Assembly: GCA_003599205.1 (NCBI GenBank)
Contig: QZJA01000010.1
Coordinates: 1 to 21,454 of the forward strand
Direction: 5' to 3'
DNA from: Candidatus Parcubacteria bacterium
GTDB taxonomy: Bacteria > Patescibacteriota > Patescibacteriia > UBA1558 > GWA2-36-10
Length of the DNA: 21,454 nucleotides
Part shown: positions 1 to 8,375 of the stretch, in pieces
Numbering within the stretch: position 1 is the first letter of the stretch
Layout of the letters: every line of letters begins with the position of its first letter
Notes under the pieces: model-generated
Databases searched by the model: none
What the model was told of the DNA's origin: nothing
Seen by the model: the letters and a program-made list of their open reading frames with translations, nothing else
Translations under genes and position numbers: made by a program

Positions 1-26
1 GAGTCAAATAACGGGAGGAAAACACT

Positions 27-857
27 GTGAAGAATCTGATCGTAACGATCGCCTGCTTGATCACCTTGGTGCTGCCCAACATCACCTCGGCGGCCCAGGC
101 CGACAGTCTCCAGGTCTACGCCTTCGCCGCGAACACCACCACCCTGGCCGACCAGGACAACTACTACCAGTTCAACTGGGCCCGCGCCGGCGTCCGCGCC
201 TACAAGGACCAGTTCATGGTCCGGATGGAATACGACTACGCCAACCAGGCCATGAAGTACAGCTACCTCGAGTACGCCACTTCCTGGCAGGGCTGGAAGC
301 TCGGTACCCAGTTCGGTCGGCACCTCTTGCCGGCCATGTACAACTTCTACGGACCCTCGGTGCAGCCGACTCCTCGGCTGTGCTACGCCTTCTCCGACCT
401 CGACATCTACGGCGTCGGCCTCTACGGCTATGCCAAGCGCGGTCCGTTGACCATCCAGCTGAGCAACTACGGCTTCGAGAACTACTCGGCCAACCTGAGC
501 GTCGGCCCGCTGAGTACTTGGTGGACCAAGCACCAGGGACAAGGACTGTCCTTCAAGAAGTCCTTCAACCCCTGGGTCAACCTCTACGCCGGCTGGACCA
601 ACTACGAAGATCGTCCTGGACGAAAGTTCCCCGAGCGGCGCAATGCTGCCTTCGTGGAGAACCACGTTCGGCTCGGCCAGAGGGCAAGGATCTACCTGCT
701 CCAGGACTTCGGCGATTTCCGTGGTGCCACCGTCGGTGGCGTGAGCTACCTGCTCTACCCCGGTGACGTCGAGAACACGATCGGCATCTTCTACGACAGC
801 CAAGAACTGTGGCAGGTCCGACTGACCTTCAACTTCAGCCAGATGCTGCGCAGCTGA
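27..857 (+). CDS. Porin-like outer-membrane beta-barrel protein (GC-rich)
   Basis: Predicted exported protein of 276 aa. A GTG start 8 nt after a GGGAGGA SD opens a classic signal peptide: a short charged tip, a hydrophobic core, and a cut after A-x-A near residue 25 (SAAQA). The mature part has no catalytic motif. It is built of alternating hydrophobic/polar segments rich in Tyr, Trp and Phe with Gly-rich turns, as in 12-16-strand porins; 'LGTQFGRHLLP' resembles the porin 'G(q)f..P' strand, and the end 'WQVRLTFNF' resembles an outer-membrane C-terminal strand. Codons end almost always in C or G, unlike the AT-rich genes that follow. The gene at 887 follows after 29 nt with its own SD, so the two probably form an operon. 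A porin is unexpected in a monoderm-like CPR cell; the cargo is unknown. I am fairly sure of a secreted beta-rich protein, less sure it is a true porin. Confidence 0.7.
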   Translation: MKNLIVTIACLITLVLPNITSAAQADSLQVYAFAANTTTLADQDNYYQFNWARAGVRAYKDQFMVRMEYDYANQAMKYSYLEYATSWQGWKLGTQFGRHLLPAMYNFYGPSVQPTPRLCYAFSDLDIYGVGLYGYAKRGPLTIQLSNYGFENYSANLSVGPLSTWWTKHQGQGLSFKKSFNPWVNLYAGWTNYEDRPGRKFPERRNAAFVENHVRLGQRARIYLLQDFGDFRGATVGGVSYLLYPGDVENTIGIFYDSQELWQVRLTFNFSQMLRS

Positions 858-886
858 CCATCCAGTGAATACAAGGAGGAATTCGC

Positions 887-1414
887 GTGAATCACAAACT
901 GATCACCACCATCCTGATCATCGCTATCGTTTTCGCCGCCGGCATCTTCATCACCGACAGGCAGCAAGACCAGGAGGCGAACAAGGTACGCCACGACAAG
1001 AGTGAGACGATCATCAACTACATCGAGATCGACGGCGCGCCTGTCTGGCTGATCTACAACGACGAGTTCAAGATCGTCACCCTGCAAACCACCTCACAGT
1101 ACTTGGTCAGCCATGACAATAGCGAGATCAAGCGTCTCGCCGAAGAAGTGGTCAGGCTGACTACTGCTACCGATCTGGTGGGGCTGGGCGAAACCGGCTT
1201 CTACTTCCGCTACGAAGGAGGCTTCCCACTCTGGGAGCTCTACCGCAACTTCGAAGGGGAGCAGTCGCTCTACCTGCTGAACTTCGCCCAACACGCTTGG
1301 TTTGATCCAAGCACCAACACGATCTACGCCCGAGGCGACGACAGCAGTCGCGACGAGTACAACATGTACCCGCCAGATCTGGCAAACAAGATCGCTGGTG
1401 CTCACGGGGAGTAG
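887..1414 (+). CDS. Hypothetical protein with N-terminal membrane anchor (GC-rich)
   Basis: 175 aa, family not recognised. The GTG start is set by GGAGGA at 875-880, 6 nt upstream. Residues 5-22 are a strongly hydrophobic helix after a short Lys-containing tip, with no lipobox and no clear signal-peptidase site, so it is probably a signal anchor with the rest outside the cytoplasm. The soluble part starts with a charged, possibly helical stretch (residues 23-40), then mixed strand/helix sequence ('GAPVWLIYNDEFKIVTLQ', 'GFYFRYEGGFPLWELYRN'). It contains no cysteines and no recognised catalytic motif. Base composition and codon use match the porin-like gene upstream, and both lie before one hairpin terminator. 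They may act together at the cell surface, but this rests only on the operon. Confidence 0.7.
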   Translation: MNHKLITTILIIAIVFAAGIFITDRQQDQEANKVRHDKSETIINYIEIDGAPVWLIYNDEFKIVTLQTTSQYLVSHDNSEIKRLAEEVVRLTTATDLVGLGETGFYFRYEGGFPLWELYRNFEGEQSLYLLNFAQHAWFDPSTNTIYARGDDSSRDEYNMYPPDLANKIAGAHGE

Positions 1415-1453
1415 CCTCCCCGACAGTGGACAACCACGACCTCCGTTTGACAT

Positions 1454-1500
1454 GCCTCGAACCTGAACCCGCAAGGGTGACGGTTCGAGGCTATTTATTT
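1454..1500 (+). terminator. Hairpin terminator of the GC-rich operon
   Basis: GCCTCGAACC (1454-1463) pairs perfectly with GGTTCGAGGC (1482-1491). A small inner hairpin (ACCC/GGGT) lies in the loop. The T-rich run CTATTTATTTA follows. It closes the plus-strand operon 40 nt after its stop codon. On the minus strand there is no T tract, so it is not a good terminator for uvrC. Confidence 0.75.
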
Positions 1501-2653
1501 ACTTAATATTTCTTTGACGACGACTAGCATTTCTACCAAAACGATGTGCCTCATCTCTAGCTTGAAGCAAAACATCTTTGAGATTTTCAGCCAGCTCCCT
1601 AAAAGATTTGGAAGCGCCTTTGGCAAAAATCAATTTGTCACCACTATATTTTGAGATCCCAACTAGGGGAATATTTATATTTTTATACTTAAAAAGATGA
1701 TCAATAAAATCAATCTGCGGTTTGCCGCCATCAATCATCATAATATCCGGTCGAGGCCATTCTTTATGCTCTAAGCGACGAGACAATACTTCTTCCAGCG
1801 CCCGCAAATCATCATGACGAGGGGCAGTTTTTATTTTGAACAATCTATATTCGGCCTTATCCGGCAAGCCGCCAGAAAAAACCACCATCGCTCCATAAGG
1901 CTCTTTACCAGTCAAATGAGAAATATCATAACCCTCTATTCTATTGACTGCCCCTATGTTGAGATCTTCACGCGTTATCAAGGCAACATCTTGAATATGT
2001 TTCATAGCTTCGGCTTGCTCTGGACTTTCTTTGGCCAATCTTTTCAATAACTGTTTTTTCTTGCCTGACAAAAACCAAATAATATTTTTGATATTTTTCT
2101 GGTAATCTTTTTTGTTTATTTTATCTACACAAATTCCAGCACACAGACCAATCTGGTATTCAAAACAAGGCTTGCCTTGTCCCGGATGACAAACACTCCA
2201 AGGGAAAATTCGTCTAATTATCTTGAGCGCTGTTTTGGCCAGATGAACTGATTGATAAGGACCAAAAACATGCGCTTTGTTGGTCGGAAATTTTTTGAGC
2301 TCTCGAGCTCGGACCAAGATGGGTCGCGGATAATCTCCTTGGGGAATAACAATATAAATAAAAGATTTATCGTCCTTTTGCACTACATTGTATTTGGGCC
2401 AATATTTTTTTATTTCATTGGCTTCCAAAATCATGCTGTCTAATATCGTATCGGTAACCTGATATTCCACATCATAAGCCAAGGACACCATCTCCTCTAT
2501 CCGCGGATCAAGTAATTTTTTCTGGAAATACTGAGCTACCCGACGTTTGAGAGAAGTAGCGCGGCCAACATAAAGAATCTCGCCGTTTTTGTCCAGCCAG
2601 TGGTATACCCCCGGTAAATCGGGAAATTTCTTTATTTTATCCTTGATATCCAT
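1499..2653 (-). CDS. uvrC: UvrABC excinuclease subunit C, compact form
   Basis: 384 aa. UvrC makes the two cuts flanking a DNA lesion in nucleotide excision repair. The GIY-YIG nuclease lies at residues 11-95 (GVY at 15-17, YVG at 28-30, likely catalytic Glu77). A four-Cys cluster follows near residues 145-170 (C-x7-C-x7-C-x3-C), matching the Fe-S site known in UvrC. The RNase H-like nuclease has its DISH, IDGG and DEAHRF motifs. Typical UvrC is about 600 aa. Here the UVR helix pair is degenerate, the spacer before the RNase H-like domain is short, and the protein ends at RRQRNIK without the C-terminal helix-hairpin-helix domain. An in-frame extension to 2704 exists only by reading through a repeat. 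The ATG at 2653 follows an AGAAGGA SD. It is the last gene of uvrB-uvrA-uvrC. Confidence 0.93.
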   Translation of the reverse strand: MDIKDKIKKFPDLPGVYHWLDKNGEILYVGRATSLKRRVAQYFQKKLLDPRIEEMVSLAYDVEYQVTDTILDSMILEANEIKKYWPKYNVVQKDDKSFIYIVIPQGDYPRPILVRARELKKFPTNKAHVFGPYQSVHLAKTALKIIRRIFPWSVCHPGQGKPCFEYQIGLCAGICVDKINKKDYQKNIKNIIWFLSGKKKQLLKRLAKESPEQAEAMKHIQDVALITREDLNIGAVNRIEGYDISHLTGKEPYGAMVVFSGGLPDKAEYRLFKIKTAPRHDDLRALEEVLSRRLEHKEWPRPDIMMIDGGKPQIDFIDHLFKYKNINIPLVGISKYSGDKLIFAKGASKSFRELAENLKDVLLQARDEAHRFGRNASRRQRNIK

Positions 2654-2662
2654 ATTTCCTTC

Positions 2663-2744
2663 TGTCATTTCGACTGAACAAAGTGAATGGAGAAATCTAA
2701 TCAACCTTACGACTAGAGATCTCTCGACTTCGCTCGAGATGACA
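2663..2744. repeat. MITE/REP-like inverted repeat, copy 1
   Basis: This 82-nt unit starts with TGTCATTTCGACTGAAC and ends with CGCTCGAGATGACA, so its ends form an imperfect inverted repeat (TGTCATtTCGA / TCGAgATGACA). It lies between uvrA and uvrC. The start, the central AGTGA.TGGAGAAATC and the AGATCTCTCGACT block recur in the copy at 13799-13892. It encodes no protein, and reading through it artificially lengthens the uvrC reading frame. The same general type of palindrome is common in many environmental genomes, as far as I recall. Confidence 0.8.
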
Positions 2745-2759
2745 AGTTATTATATATTA

Positions 2760-5270
2760 CTATTTCAACTGCTTGGCCAGATATTTACCCGTGACCGATT
2801 TTTCATTATCCGCAATATCTTCAGGCGTACCCTTGGCTACTAAAGTCCCACCAGCTTCGCCACCCTCGGGACCAAGATCCAAAACATAATCCATTGATTT
2901 GATCATATGCAGATTGTGTTCAATCACAACTACAGTATTACCACGTTCAACTAATTTGTTCAGCACATGAAGAAGCATCTCGATATCATGATAATGCAAA
3001 CCAACGGTCGGCTCGTCCAAAAGATAGATACCGCGCTTGCCTAAAGTATGCGTCAGCTCTCGAGCTAGCTTGATACGCTGAGCCTCACCACCCGACAAAG
3101 TAGTAGCACTTTGACCTAGCTTCAAATAACCAAGACCGACTTCCTGCAAAACCTTGAGTTTGTCAGTGATGCGCCAATTGCCATCAAAATATTTTACTGC
3201 TTCATCTATAGTTAAGTTTAACACATCAGCAATATTTTTGCCTTTGTGTTTGACCTGCAAAGTTTCTCGATTGTACCTCTTACCGCGACAGACATCACAT
3301 TCTACAAAAACAGCCGGCAAAAAATGCATTTCAATCAATTTGTAGCCAGCGCCTTCGCAGGCGTCGCAACGTCCACCTGAACGATTGAAAGAAAAACGGG
3401 AAAGACTATAACCACGCTCGCGTGACTCTGGCAAGAGCGCAAAAAAATCTCTAATTGGTGTAAAGATGCCGGTATAGGTGGCTGGATTAGAACGCGGTGT
3501 CCGACCAATCGGCGCTTGATCTATTACCACTACTTTGGCTACGTACTCACTGCCCTCTATCCTAGTTACATCTTGGAGTTTATATTTACCCGGACGAGCT
3601 TTGATGGCGCTGAGATTTTTGTATAAGACATCATAAAGCAAACTAGATTTGCCTGAACCAGAGACGCCAGTTATTCCCACCAATTTACGCAAAGGAATCT
3701 CTACTTGCAAATTTTTCAAATTATTAGCCCGAGCACCAATAAGCTTTAACTTCTCAGTAGTCTTTTCTCGTCGCCTGCTGGGTACAGAAATTCTTTTGTC
3801 TCCCACCAAATAATCAACGGTCAAAGACTGACCTTTGTTTTTGATATTTAACACCTCAGAGGTAGGACCAATTGCTACTATTTCTCCGCCGTGGACACCA
3901 GCCAAGGGGCCAAGATCAACTAAATAGTCTGACTCCATAATAGTCTGCTCATCATGCTCTACTACCACGACGGTATTCCCCTTGTCTCTGAGAGACTTGA
4001 GTGTCTCTATCAAACGGGCAGTATCACGCTCATGTAGACCAATGGTTGGCTCATCCAAAACATAAAGTGTACGAGACAAGTGTGAACCAATCTGAGAAGA
4101 TAGTCTGATGCGCTGAGCTTCACCGCCAGACAGAGTGTGTGAGCGACGATCTAGAGTTAGGTAATTCAAACCGACTTTGAGCAAAAATTCTAAGCGACTG
4201 ATAATTTCTATGACCACTGGCTCAGCGACTGCCCTGTCCTTCTGCGGCATGTTGTCAAAATAATCTTGAAAAAATTTATGTAGCTTATCAATCGGCCAAG
4301 AAACAATTTGGCCAATATCTTTTTTCTGTATTTTAACCGCCAAGGCTTCTGGTCTCAAACGCTGGCCCTGACAGGCAGAACACTGCTCGTCTTTGTCCCA
4401 ACCGATAAGACCTAAACCATTACAAGATTCACAAGCCCCATGAGGACTATTAAAAGAAAACAATCTTGGCTCAAGCTCAGGGAAAGAAAAATTATCATTA
4501 GGACAGGTCCAATTGGCTGACAAGAGTAATTCTTGAGCTTGACGATGGCCAGTATTGAACCAGGCAATGACTACACCCTGGGCATAATCAAGAGCATTTT
4601 CCACTGCTTCAAACAAGCGGCTTTGGTCAGACACCATCGCTTTGTCCACTACAATATCAATATCATGTTTCTGATAACGACTGAGTTTTATCTTTTGGTG
4701 CAGATTGTGCATTTTACCGTCTATCCTGGCTTCACCATAACCCAAAGAAAGGTAATCATAAAGCAACTGATAATACTCACCTTTGCGACCGCGAACAACT
4801 GGCGCTAAAATATTAACAAAACCTTCTTTTCTTTCTTTGGCCTCTCCCGAAATAATATCAGTGATTTCATCAACAGTCAGCTTCTGGATTTTACTGCCAC
4901 ACAAAGGACAATGGACTTCTCCTAGCCGGGCGTACAAAACACGCAAATAATCATAAATCTCCGTCAGAGTACCAACAGTTGAACGCGGATTGTGGCTAAG
5001 AGATTTTTGGTCAATAGAAATTGACGGCGCCAAACCAATAATTTCATCAACATCAGCTGGCTTCATCTGGCCCAAAAATTGCCGTGCATAAGGAGAAAGA
5101 GATTCTATATATCTTCTCTGCCCCTCGGCAAAAATAGTATCAAAAGCCAAAGACGATTTACCTGAACCAGACACACCAGTAATTACCGTCAATTTATTGT
5201 GCGGTATTTCTAAACTTATATTTTTAAGGTTGTGCACGCGGGCACCCTTGATAATTATTTTATCATTCAT
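2760..5270 (-). CDS. uvrA: UvrABC excinuclease ATPase subunit A, compact form
   Basis: 836 aa damage-sensing ABC-type ATPase that loads UvrB on DNA. There are two nucleotide-binding halves: Walker A GVSGSGKSS near residues 33-41 and again near 540; signatures TLSGGEAQRI near 380 and 725; Walker B LDEPTIGLH and LDEPTVGLH. The UvrB-binding region is present. The C-terminal zinc finger (CDACEGAGYK ... CDVCRGKRY) is intact. UvrA is usually about 940 aa. The gap sits between CESCNGLG and CSACQGQRL, which are only about 10 residues apart here but about 110 apart in E. coli UvrA. The first Cys pair before 'ELEPRLFSFNSP' is also broken (CPND instead of CPxC). The start ATG lies 26 nt after uvrB, without an SD, so the genes are probably co-transcribed. 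Confidence 0.96.
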   Translation of the reverse strand: MNDKIIIKGARVHNLKNISLEIPHNKLTVITGVSGSGKSSLAFDTIFAEGQRRYIESLSPYARQFLGQMKPADVDEIIGLAPSISIDQKSLSHNPRSTVGTLTEIYDYLRVLYARLGEVHCPLCGSKIQKLTVDEITDIISGEAKERKEGFVNILAPVVRGRKGEYYQLLYDYLSLGYGEARIDGKMHNLHQKIKLSRYQKHDIDIVVDKAMVSDQSRLFEAVENALDYAQGVVIAWFNTGHRQAQELLLSANWTCPNDNFSFPELEPRLFSFNSPHGACESCNGLGLIGWDKDEQCSACQGQRLRPEALAVKIQKKDIGQIVSWPIDKLHKFFQDYFDNMPQKDRAVAEPVVIEIISRLEFLLKVGLNYLTLDRRSHTLSGGEAQRIRLSSQIGSHLSRTLYVLDEPTIGLHERDTARLIETLKSLRDKGNTVVVVEHDEQTIMESDYLVDLGPLAGVHGGEIVAIGPTSEVLNIKNKGQSLTVDYLVGDKRISVPSRRREKTTEKLKLIGARANNLKNLQVEIPLRKLVGITGVSGSGKSSLLYDVLYKNLSAIKARPGKYKLQDVTRIEGSEYVAKVVVIDQAPIGRTPRSNPATYTGIFTPIRDFFALLPESRERGYSLSRFSFNRSGGRCDACEGAGYKLIEMHFLPAVFVECDVCRGKRYNRETLQVKHKGKNIADVLNLTIDEAVKYFDGNWRITDKLKVLQEVGLGYLKLGQSATTLSGGEAQRIKLARELTHTLGKRGIYLLDEPTVGLHYHDIEMLLHVLNKLVERGNTVVVIEHNLHMIKSMDYVLDLGPEGGEAGGTLVAKGTPEDIADNEKSVTGKYLAKQLK

Positions 5271-5296
5271 ATTTTTATATTGAAATCGCTGAAATA

Positions 5297-7141
5297 TTAT
5301 TTTTTTCTTTTATCTTCTATATCCAAAAAGCTCTCAATTTTTTTGATAATTGTTTTTGGCTTGATGCCGTGTTTTTCATTGTAAGCTATCTGCAATTTGC
5401 GACGACGCTCTACTTCACCTCTAGCGCGTTTGATAGAACCGGTTATGTTGTCGGCATAAAGTATGACTGTACCACTAACATTACGAGCAGCTCGACCCAT
5501 GATTTGAATCAGCGATGTCTCACTACGCAAAAAACCCTCGCGATCGGCATCCAAAATAGCCACCAGACTTACTTCTGGCAAATCCAAACCTTCTCTGAGC
5601 AAATTGACGCCAACCAAAACATCAAAAAGCCCCTTTCTAAAATCTATCAAAATATCAGTACGCTCAATAGTTTTTATATCCGAGTGGATGTAATTTGATT
5701 TAATTTTCTTTTTCTTGAGATAAGTATTTAGATCCTCAGCCTGACGTTTGGTCAAGGTGTTGACTATAATTCTCTCTCCTTTTTTGGCTAAAGGCACTAT
5801 CTCACTAACAATATCGTCAATCTGAGTATGATTGGTTTTTTTGTCATACACCGGACGCACTTCTATCGGTGGATCAATCAGTCCTGTCGGACGAATCAAC
5901 TGCTCAGCTATCTGGCTAGAATGCTCTAGCTCCCAGGCGCCAGGAGTAGCCGAAGTAAATATCGTCTGTCCAATACGCTCGATAAATTCGGCAAACTTAA
6001 GTGGTCGATTGTCCAAAGCAGACGGCAGCCGCCAGCCATACTGAATCAAAGTTTCTTTGCGAGCCCGATCACCCTCATACATACCCCTGACTTGTGGCAA
6101 GGCAATGTGCGACTCATCCATAATAGTCAAAAACTTACGCTGACCACTCTCACCGGCAAAATAAGCCAAGAGCGTCTCTGGGGCTTCACCAACCAACTTG
6201 CCAGTCAAATGGCGGGAATAATTTTCTATGCCGTGGCAATAGCCAAGCGAGCCCAACATTTCCAAATCAAACCTAGTACGTCTCTCAATACGTTCTGCTT
6301 CCAAATAAAGCTTTTTCTTCTCAAAATACTTGAGCCGATCTTTGAGTTCAGCTTTTATATCTCTGATCGCTCTTTTTATTTCCGGCATAGTAGAGACAAA
6401 GTGTTTTGACGGAAAAATCAGAACTTCATTTAATTCTTCTTTTATCTTTCTAGTCAAAGGATCAAGCAAAGAAATTGAACTAATTTTTTGTTCAACAAAT
6501 TCCACCCGATAAATTATTTTTTCCGAAGCCGGCATAATCTCAAAGACATCACCCCTGACCCTGAATTTACCGCGAAGTATCTCCCCTGGAGTGCGCTCAA
6601 ACTGAATCTTGACTAGCTGACTGATCAAGTCTTTTCGCACAAGAGACTGACCAACACTAAGATGCAAAGTAGACTCCTCATATTGCCAAGGAACACCCAA
6701 ATTGTAAATACAAGAAACTGAAGCCACAATAATGACATCGTCTCGGCTGAGCAAAGCACTGGTTGCCTGATGACGCAAGCGGTCAATCTCGTCGTTGATC
6801 ATTGCTTCTTTTTCTATATAGGTATCAGAATTGGGCATATAAGCTTCCGGCTGATAATAGTCGTAATAAGAAACAAAATAATTAACCGAATTTTCCGGGA
6901 AAAAATTTTTGTACTCCCGATAGAGCTGAGCCGCCAAAGCTTTGTTTGGCGCCATGACCAAAGTCGGCTGATTGATTTCCGCTATTATATTGGCCATAGT
7001 ATATGTCTTACCCGATCCAGTCACACCCAAAAGAGTCTGATATCTATCACCTCTTTTTAATCCCTCAAGCAATTGAGAGATGGCTTGCGGCTGATCACCG
7101 GCCGGCTTGAATTTTGATTTTAACTTGAATTTTGTTGCCAT
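5297..7141 (-). CDS. uvrB: UvrABC excinuclease helicase subunit B, lacking the UVR tail
   Basis: 614 aa superfamily-2 helicase-like ATPase that verifies the lesion and recruits UvrC. Walker A GVTGSGKTYT lies at residues 39-48, the strand-separating beta-hairpin YYDYYQPEAYMP at about 92-103, the DESH box near 340, and motif VI QIMGRAARN near 545. Family members are about 660-670 aa and end with a UVR helical hairpin that binds UvrC. This protein stops shortly after the conserved 'IAYNEKHGIKPKTI.KKI' at ESFLDIEDKRKK, so the UVR domain is absent. Because uvrC in this window also has a degenerate UVR region, the loss looks coordinated rather than a sequencing error. It is the first uvr gene after rlmN; a hairpin lies between them. 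Confidence 0.96.
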   Translation of the reverse strand: MATKFKLKSKFKPAGDQPQAISQLLEGLKRGDRYQTLLGVTGSGKTYTMANIIAEINQPTLVMAPNKALAAQLYREYKNFFPENSVNYFVSYYDYYQPEAYMPNSDTYIEKEAMINDEIDRLRHQATSALLSRDDVIIVASVSCIYNLGVPWQYEESTLHLSVGQSLVRKDLISQLVKIQFERTPGEILRGKFRVRGDVFEIMPASEKIIYRVEFVEQKISSISLLDPLTRKIKEELNEVLIFPSKHFVSTMPEIKRAIRDIKAELKDRLKYFEKKKLYLEAERIERRTRFDLEMLGSLGYCHGIENYSRHLTGKLVGEAPETLLAYFAGESGQRKFLTIMDESHIALPQVRGMYEGDRARKETLIQYGWRLPSALDNRPLKFAEFIERIGQTIFTSATPGAWELEHSSQIAEQLIRPTGLIDPPIEVRPVYDKKTNHTQIDDIVSEIVPLAKKGERIIVNTLTKRQAEDLNTYLKKKKIKSNYIHSDIKTIERTDILIDFRKGLFDVLVGVNLLREGLDLPEVSLVAILDADREGFLRSETSLIQIMGRAARNVSGTVILYADNITGSIKRARGEVERRRKLQIAYNEKHGIKPKTIIKKIESFLDIEDKRKK

Positions 7142-7157
7142 AAATTTTACTAATAGG

Positions 7158-7184
7158 CTAAAAGCCCCAACTCTTCGTTGGGGG
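7158..7184 (-). terminator. Probable terminator after rlmN
   Basis: Read on the minus strand, CCCCAAC and GTTGGGG form a perfect 7-bp stem with a 5-nt loop, followed by CTTTTAG. The T run is short, so termination may be partial and the uvr genes may be reached by read-through. An adjoining GGGGTACCCC palindrome lies at 7181-7190. No strong separate promoter for uvrB is obvious in the 77-nt gap, although AT-rich TATA-like sequence is present. Confidence 0.5.
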
Positions 7185-7218
7185 TACCCCTATATAATAA
7201 CATATAGAATTTAAAAAG

Positions 7219-8223
7219 CTAGTTTTTGGCTTTTTTGCTCTTGGTCGCTAATTGACCGCAAGCCGCATTGATATCCTGACCAAAACTATAACGCTGAGTA
7301 ACCACTATACCTTGCCTCTCTAGTATTTCCTTGAACTTTCTCACATCAATACTTCTGGAAGCCTTAAAAGCATCAGTCGGATTATAAGAAATAAGATTGA
7401 CTATATAGAGTGGTTTTTTCATGAGCTCAGCTAATTCCGCGGCGTGTTGTGGCTGATCATTGACTCCCCTGATAAGCAAATATTCAAACATAACTTGACG
7501 GCCAGTTTTTCTAATATAGGCATCCACTGCTGGTAAAAGCTTGGTCAAAGGAAAACCTTTATTTATCGGCATCAGCTCTGAACGCAATTTATCATTGGGC
7601 GCATGCAGTGATATTGCCAGATTGAGTTGCAGATCCTCATCGGCTAATCTTTTGATGCCAGGTATTACACCACTGGTTGAGATGGATATTTTACGAGCGC
7701 CAATTTTCAAATCCTCGTTCAAATATTTAATGGCTTTGATAACATTGTCATAATTTAAAAATGGCTCACCCATACCCATAAAAACTACATTGGACACTCT
7801 AGTATTTTCATCTTTAAGATAACGGGAAAAAAATAATACCTGATCAATCATTTCTCCATATTCTAGATTCCTCAACAGTCCCATTTTGCCAGTAGCACAA
7901 AACTTACAGCCCAAAGGACAACCTACCTGAGTAGATACACAAACAGTGAATCGGCCATCCTTGTGAGCAAGCAATACTGTCTCTATCTGCAAACCATCGG
8001 ACAAAGTAATCAAAGCTTTACTAGCTTCGGTTTCCTCGGAACTAAAAAATTTGCCCTTTATCTCCAAAGGACACTCTTTGTTTAAAGTCTCCTTGAGTTC
8101 TTTGGGAAGATTGGAAGCTTCAGACCAATCAGCAATTAATTTACCAAAAATTGCTTCTTTGACCTGTTGAACCCGATATTTTGGCTGATTGGCCAAAGTT
8201 TTGTATAAATTATCTAAATTCAT
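7219..8223 (-). CDS. rlmN: 23S rRNA A2503 / tRNA A37 C2-methyltransferase
   Basis: 334 aa radical-SAM enzyme that methylates C2 of adenine in 23S rRNA (and some tRNAs). The cluster motif C102-x3-C106-x2-C109 (GCPLGCKFCATG) binds the 4Fe-4S centre. Cys95, seven residues before it, and Cys322 near the C-terminus (NAACGQL) match the two mechanistic cysteines C118 and C355 of E. coli RlmN. GMGEPF is the SAM-binding glycine motif. Length is normal for the family. The absence of a resistance-gene context favours RlmN over Cfr. The ATG has no SD, but a TATAAT lies exactly 6 nt upstream, so the message is probably leaderless. Confidence 0.95.
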   Translation of the reverse strand: MNLDNLYKTLANQPKYRVQQVKEAIFGKLIADWSEASNLPKELKETLNKECPLEIKGKFFSSEETEASKALITLSDGLQIETVLLAHKDGRFTVCVSTQVGCPLGCKFCATGKMGLLRNLEYGEMIDQVLFFSRYLKDENTRVSNVVFMGMGEPFLNYDNVIKAIKYLNEDLKIGARKISISTSGVIPGIKRLADEDLQLNLAISLHAPNDKLRSELMPINKGFPLTKLLPAVDAYIRKTGRQVMFEYLLIRGVNDQPQHAAELAELMKKPLYIVNLISYNPTDAFKASRSIDVRKFKEILERQGIVVTQRYSFGQDINAACGQLATKSKKAKN

Positions 8224-8229
8224 ATAAGT

Positions 8230-8235
8230 ATTATA
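8230..8235 (-). promoter_or_regulatory. -10 box of rlmN, predicted leaderless start
   Basis: A perfect TATAAT on the minus strand is followed by ACTTAT and then the rlmN ATG. Transcription normally starts about 6-8 nt after the -10 hexamer, which here is the ATG itself. No clear -35 box lies 16-18 nt upstream. The arrangement repeats at 9449 and 15868. Confidence 0.55.
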
Positions 8236-8287
8236 ACAAAAGCCCCAGTAAATACTAGGCTCACTATCCTAGCACAGAAAAAGAATA

Positions 8288-8316
8288 TTGACAAAATTTA
8301 TAACTTATGCTATAAA
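8288..8316 (+). promoter_or_regulatory. Sigma-70-type promoter of GC-rich cassette 2
   Basis: TTGACA (8288-8293), a 17-nt spacer, then TATAAA (8311-8316). The predicted start near 8323 leaves a leader of about 53 nt before the GTG at 8376. In the leader TCCTT (8332-8336) could pair with AAGGA of the SD, a possible weak control of translation. Confidence 0.75.
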
Positions 8317-8375
8317 TATTGATCATTTATGATCCTTCCCCCGTCGGTAGAAACAATCAACAAGGAGGAATGCTC

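Noticed and set aside
27..857. Alternative genetic code with TGA as glycine
   Set aside because: This gene ends in TGA at the expected end and native genes show no in-frame TGA.
380..1474. Overlapping ORFs on both strands within the GC-rich operon (for example 380-766 plus, 1094-1474 minus)
   Set aside because: GC-rich DNA lacks stop codons by chance; these frames have Arg/Pro-rich or biased products and no SD.
2654..2704. Upstream in-frame extension of uvrC
   Set aside because: It reads through the repeat at 2663-2744, and the ATG at 2653 has an SD and a normal UvrC N-terminus.
8319..8375. Longer start for the cassette 2 gene
   Set aside because: Position 8319 is at the predicted transcription start and has no SD; the ATG at 8370 is too close to the GGAGG.
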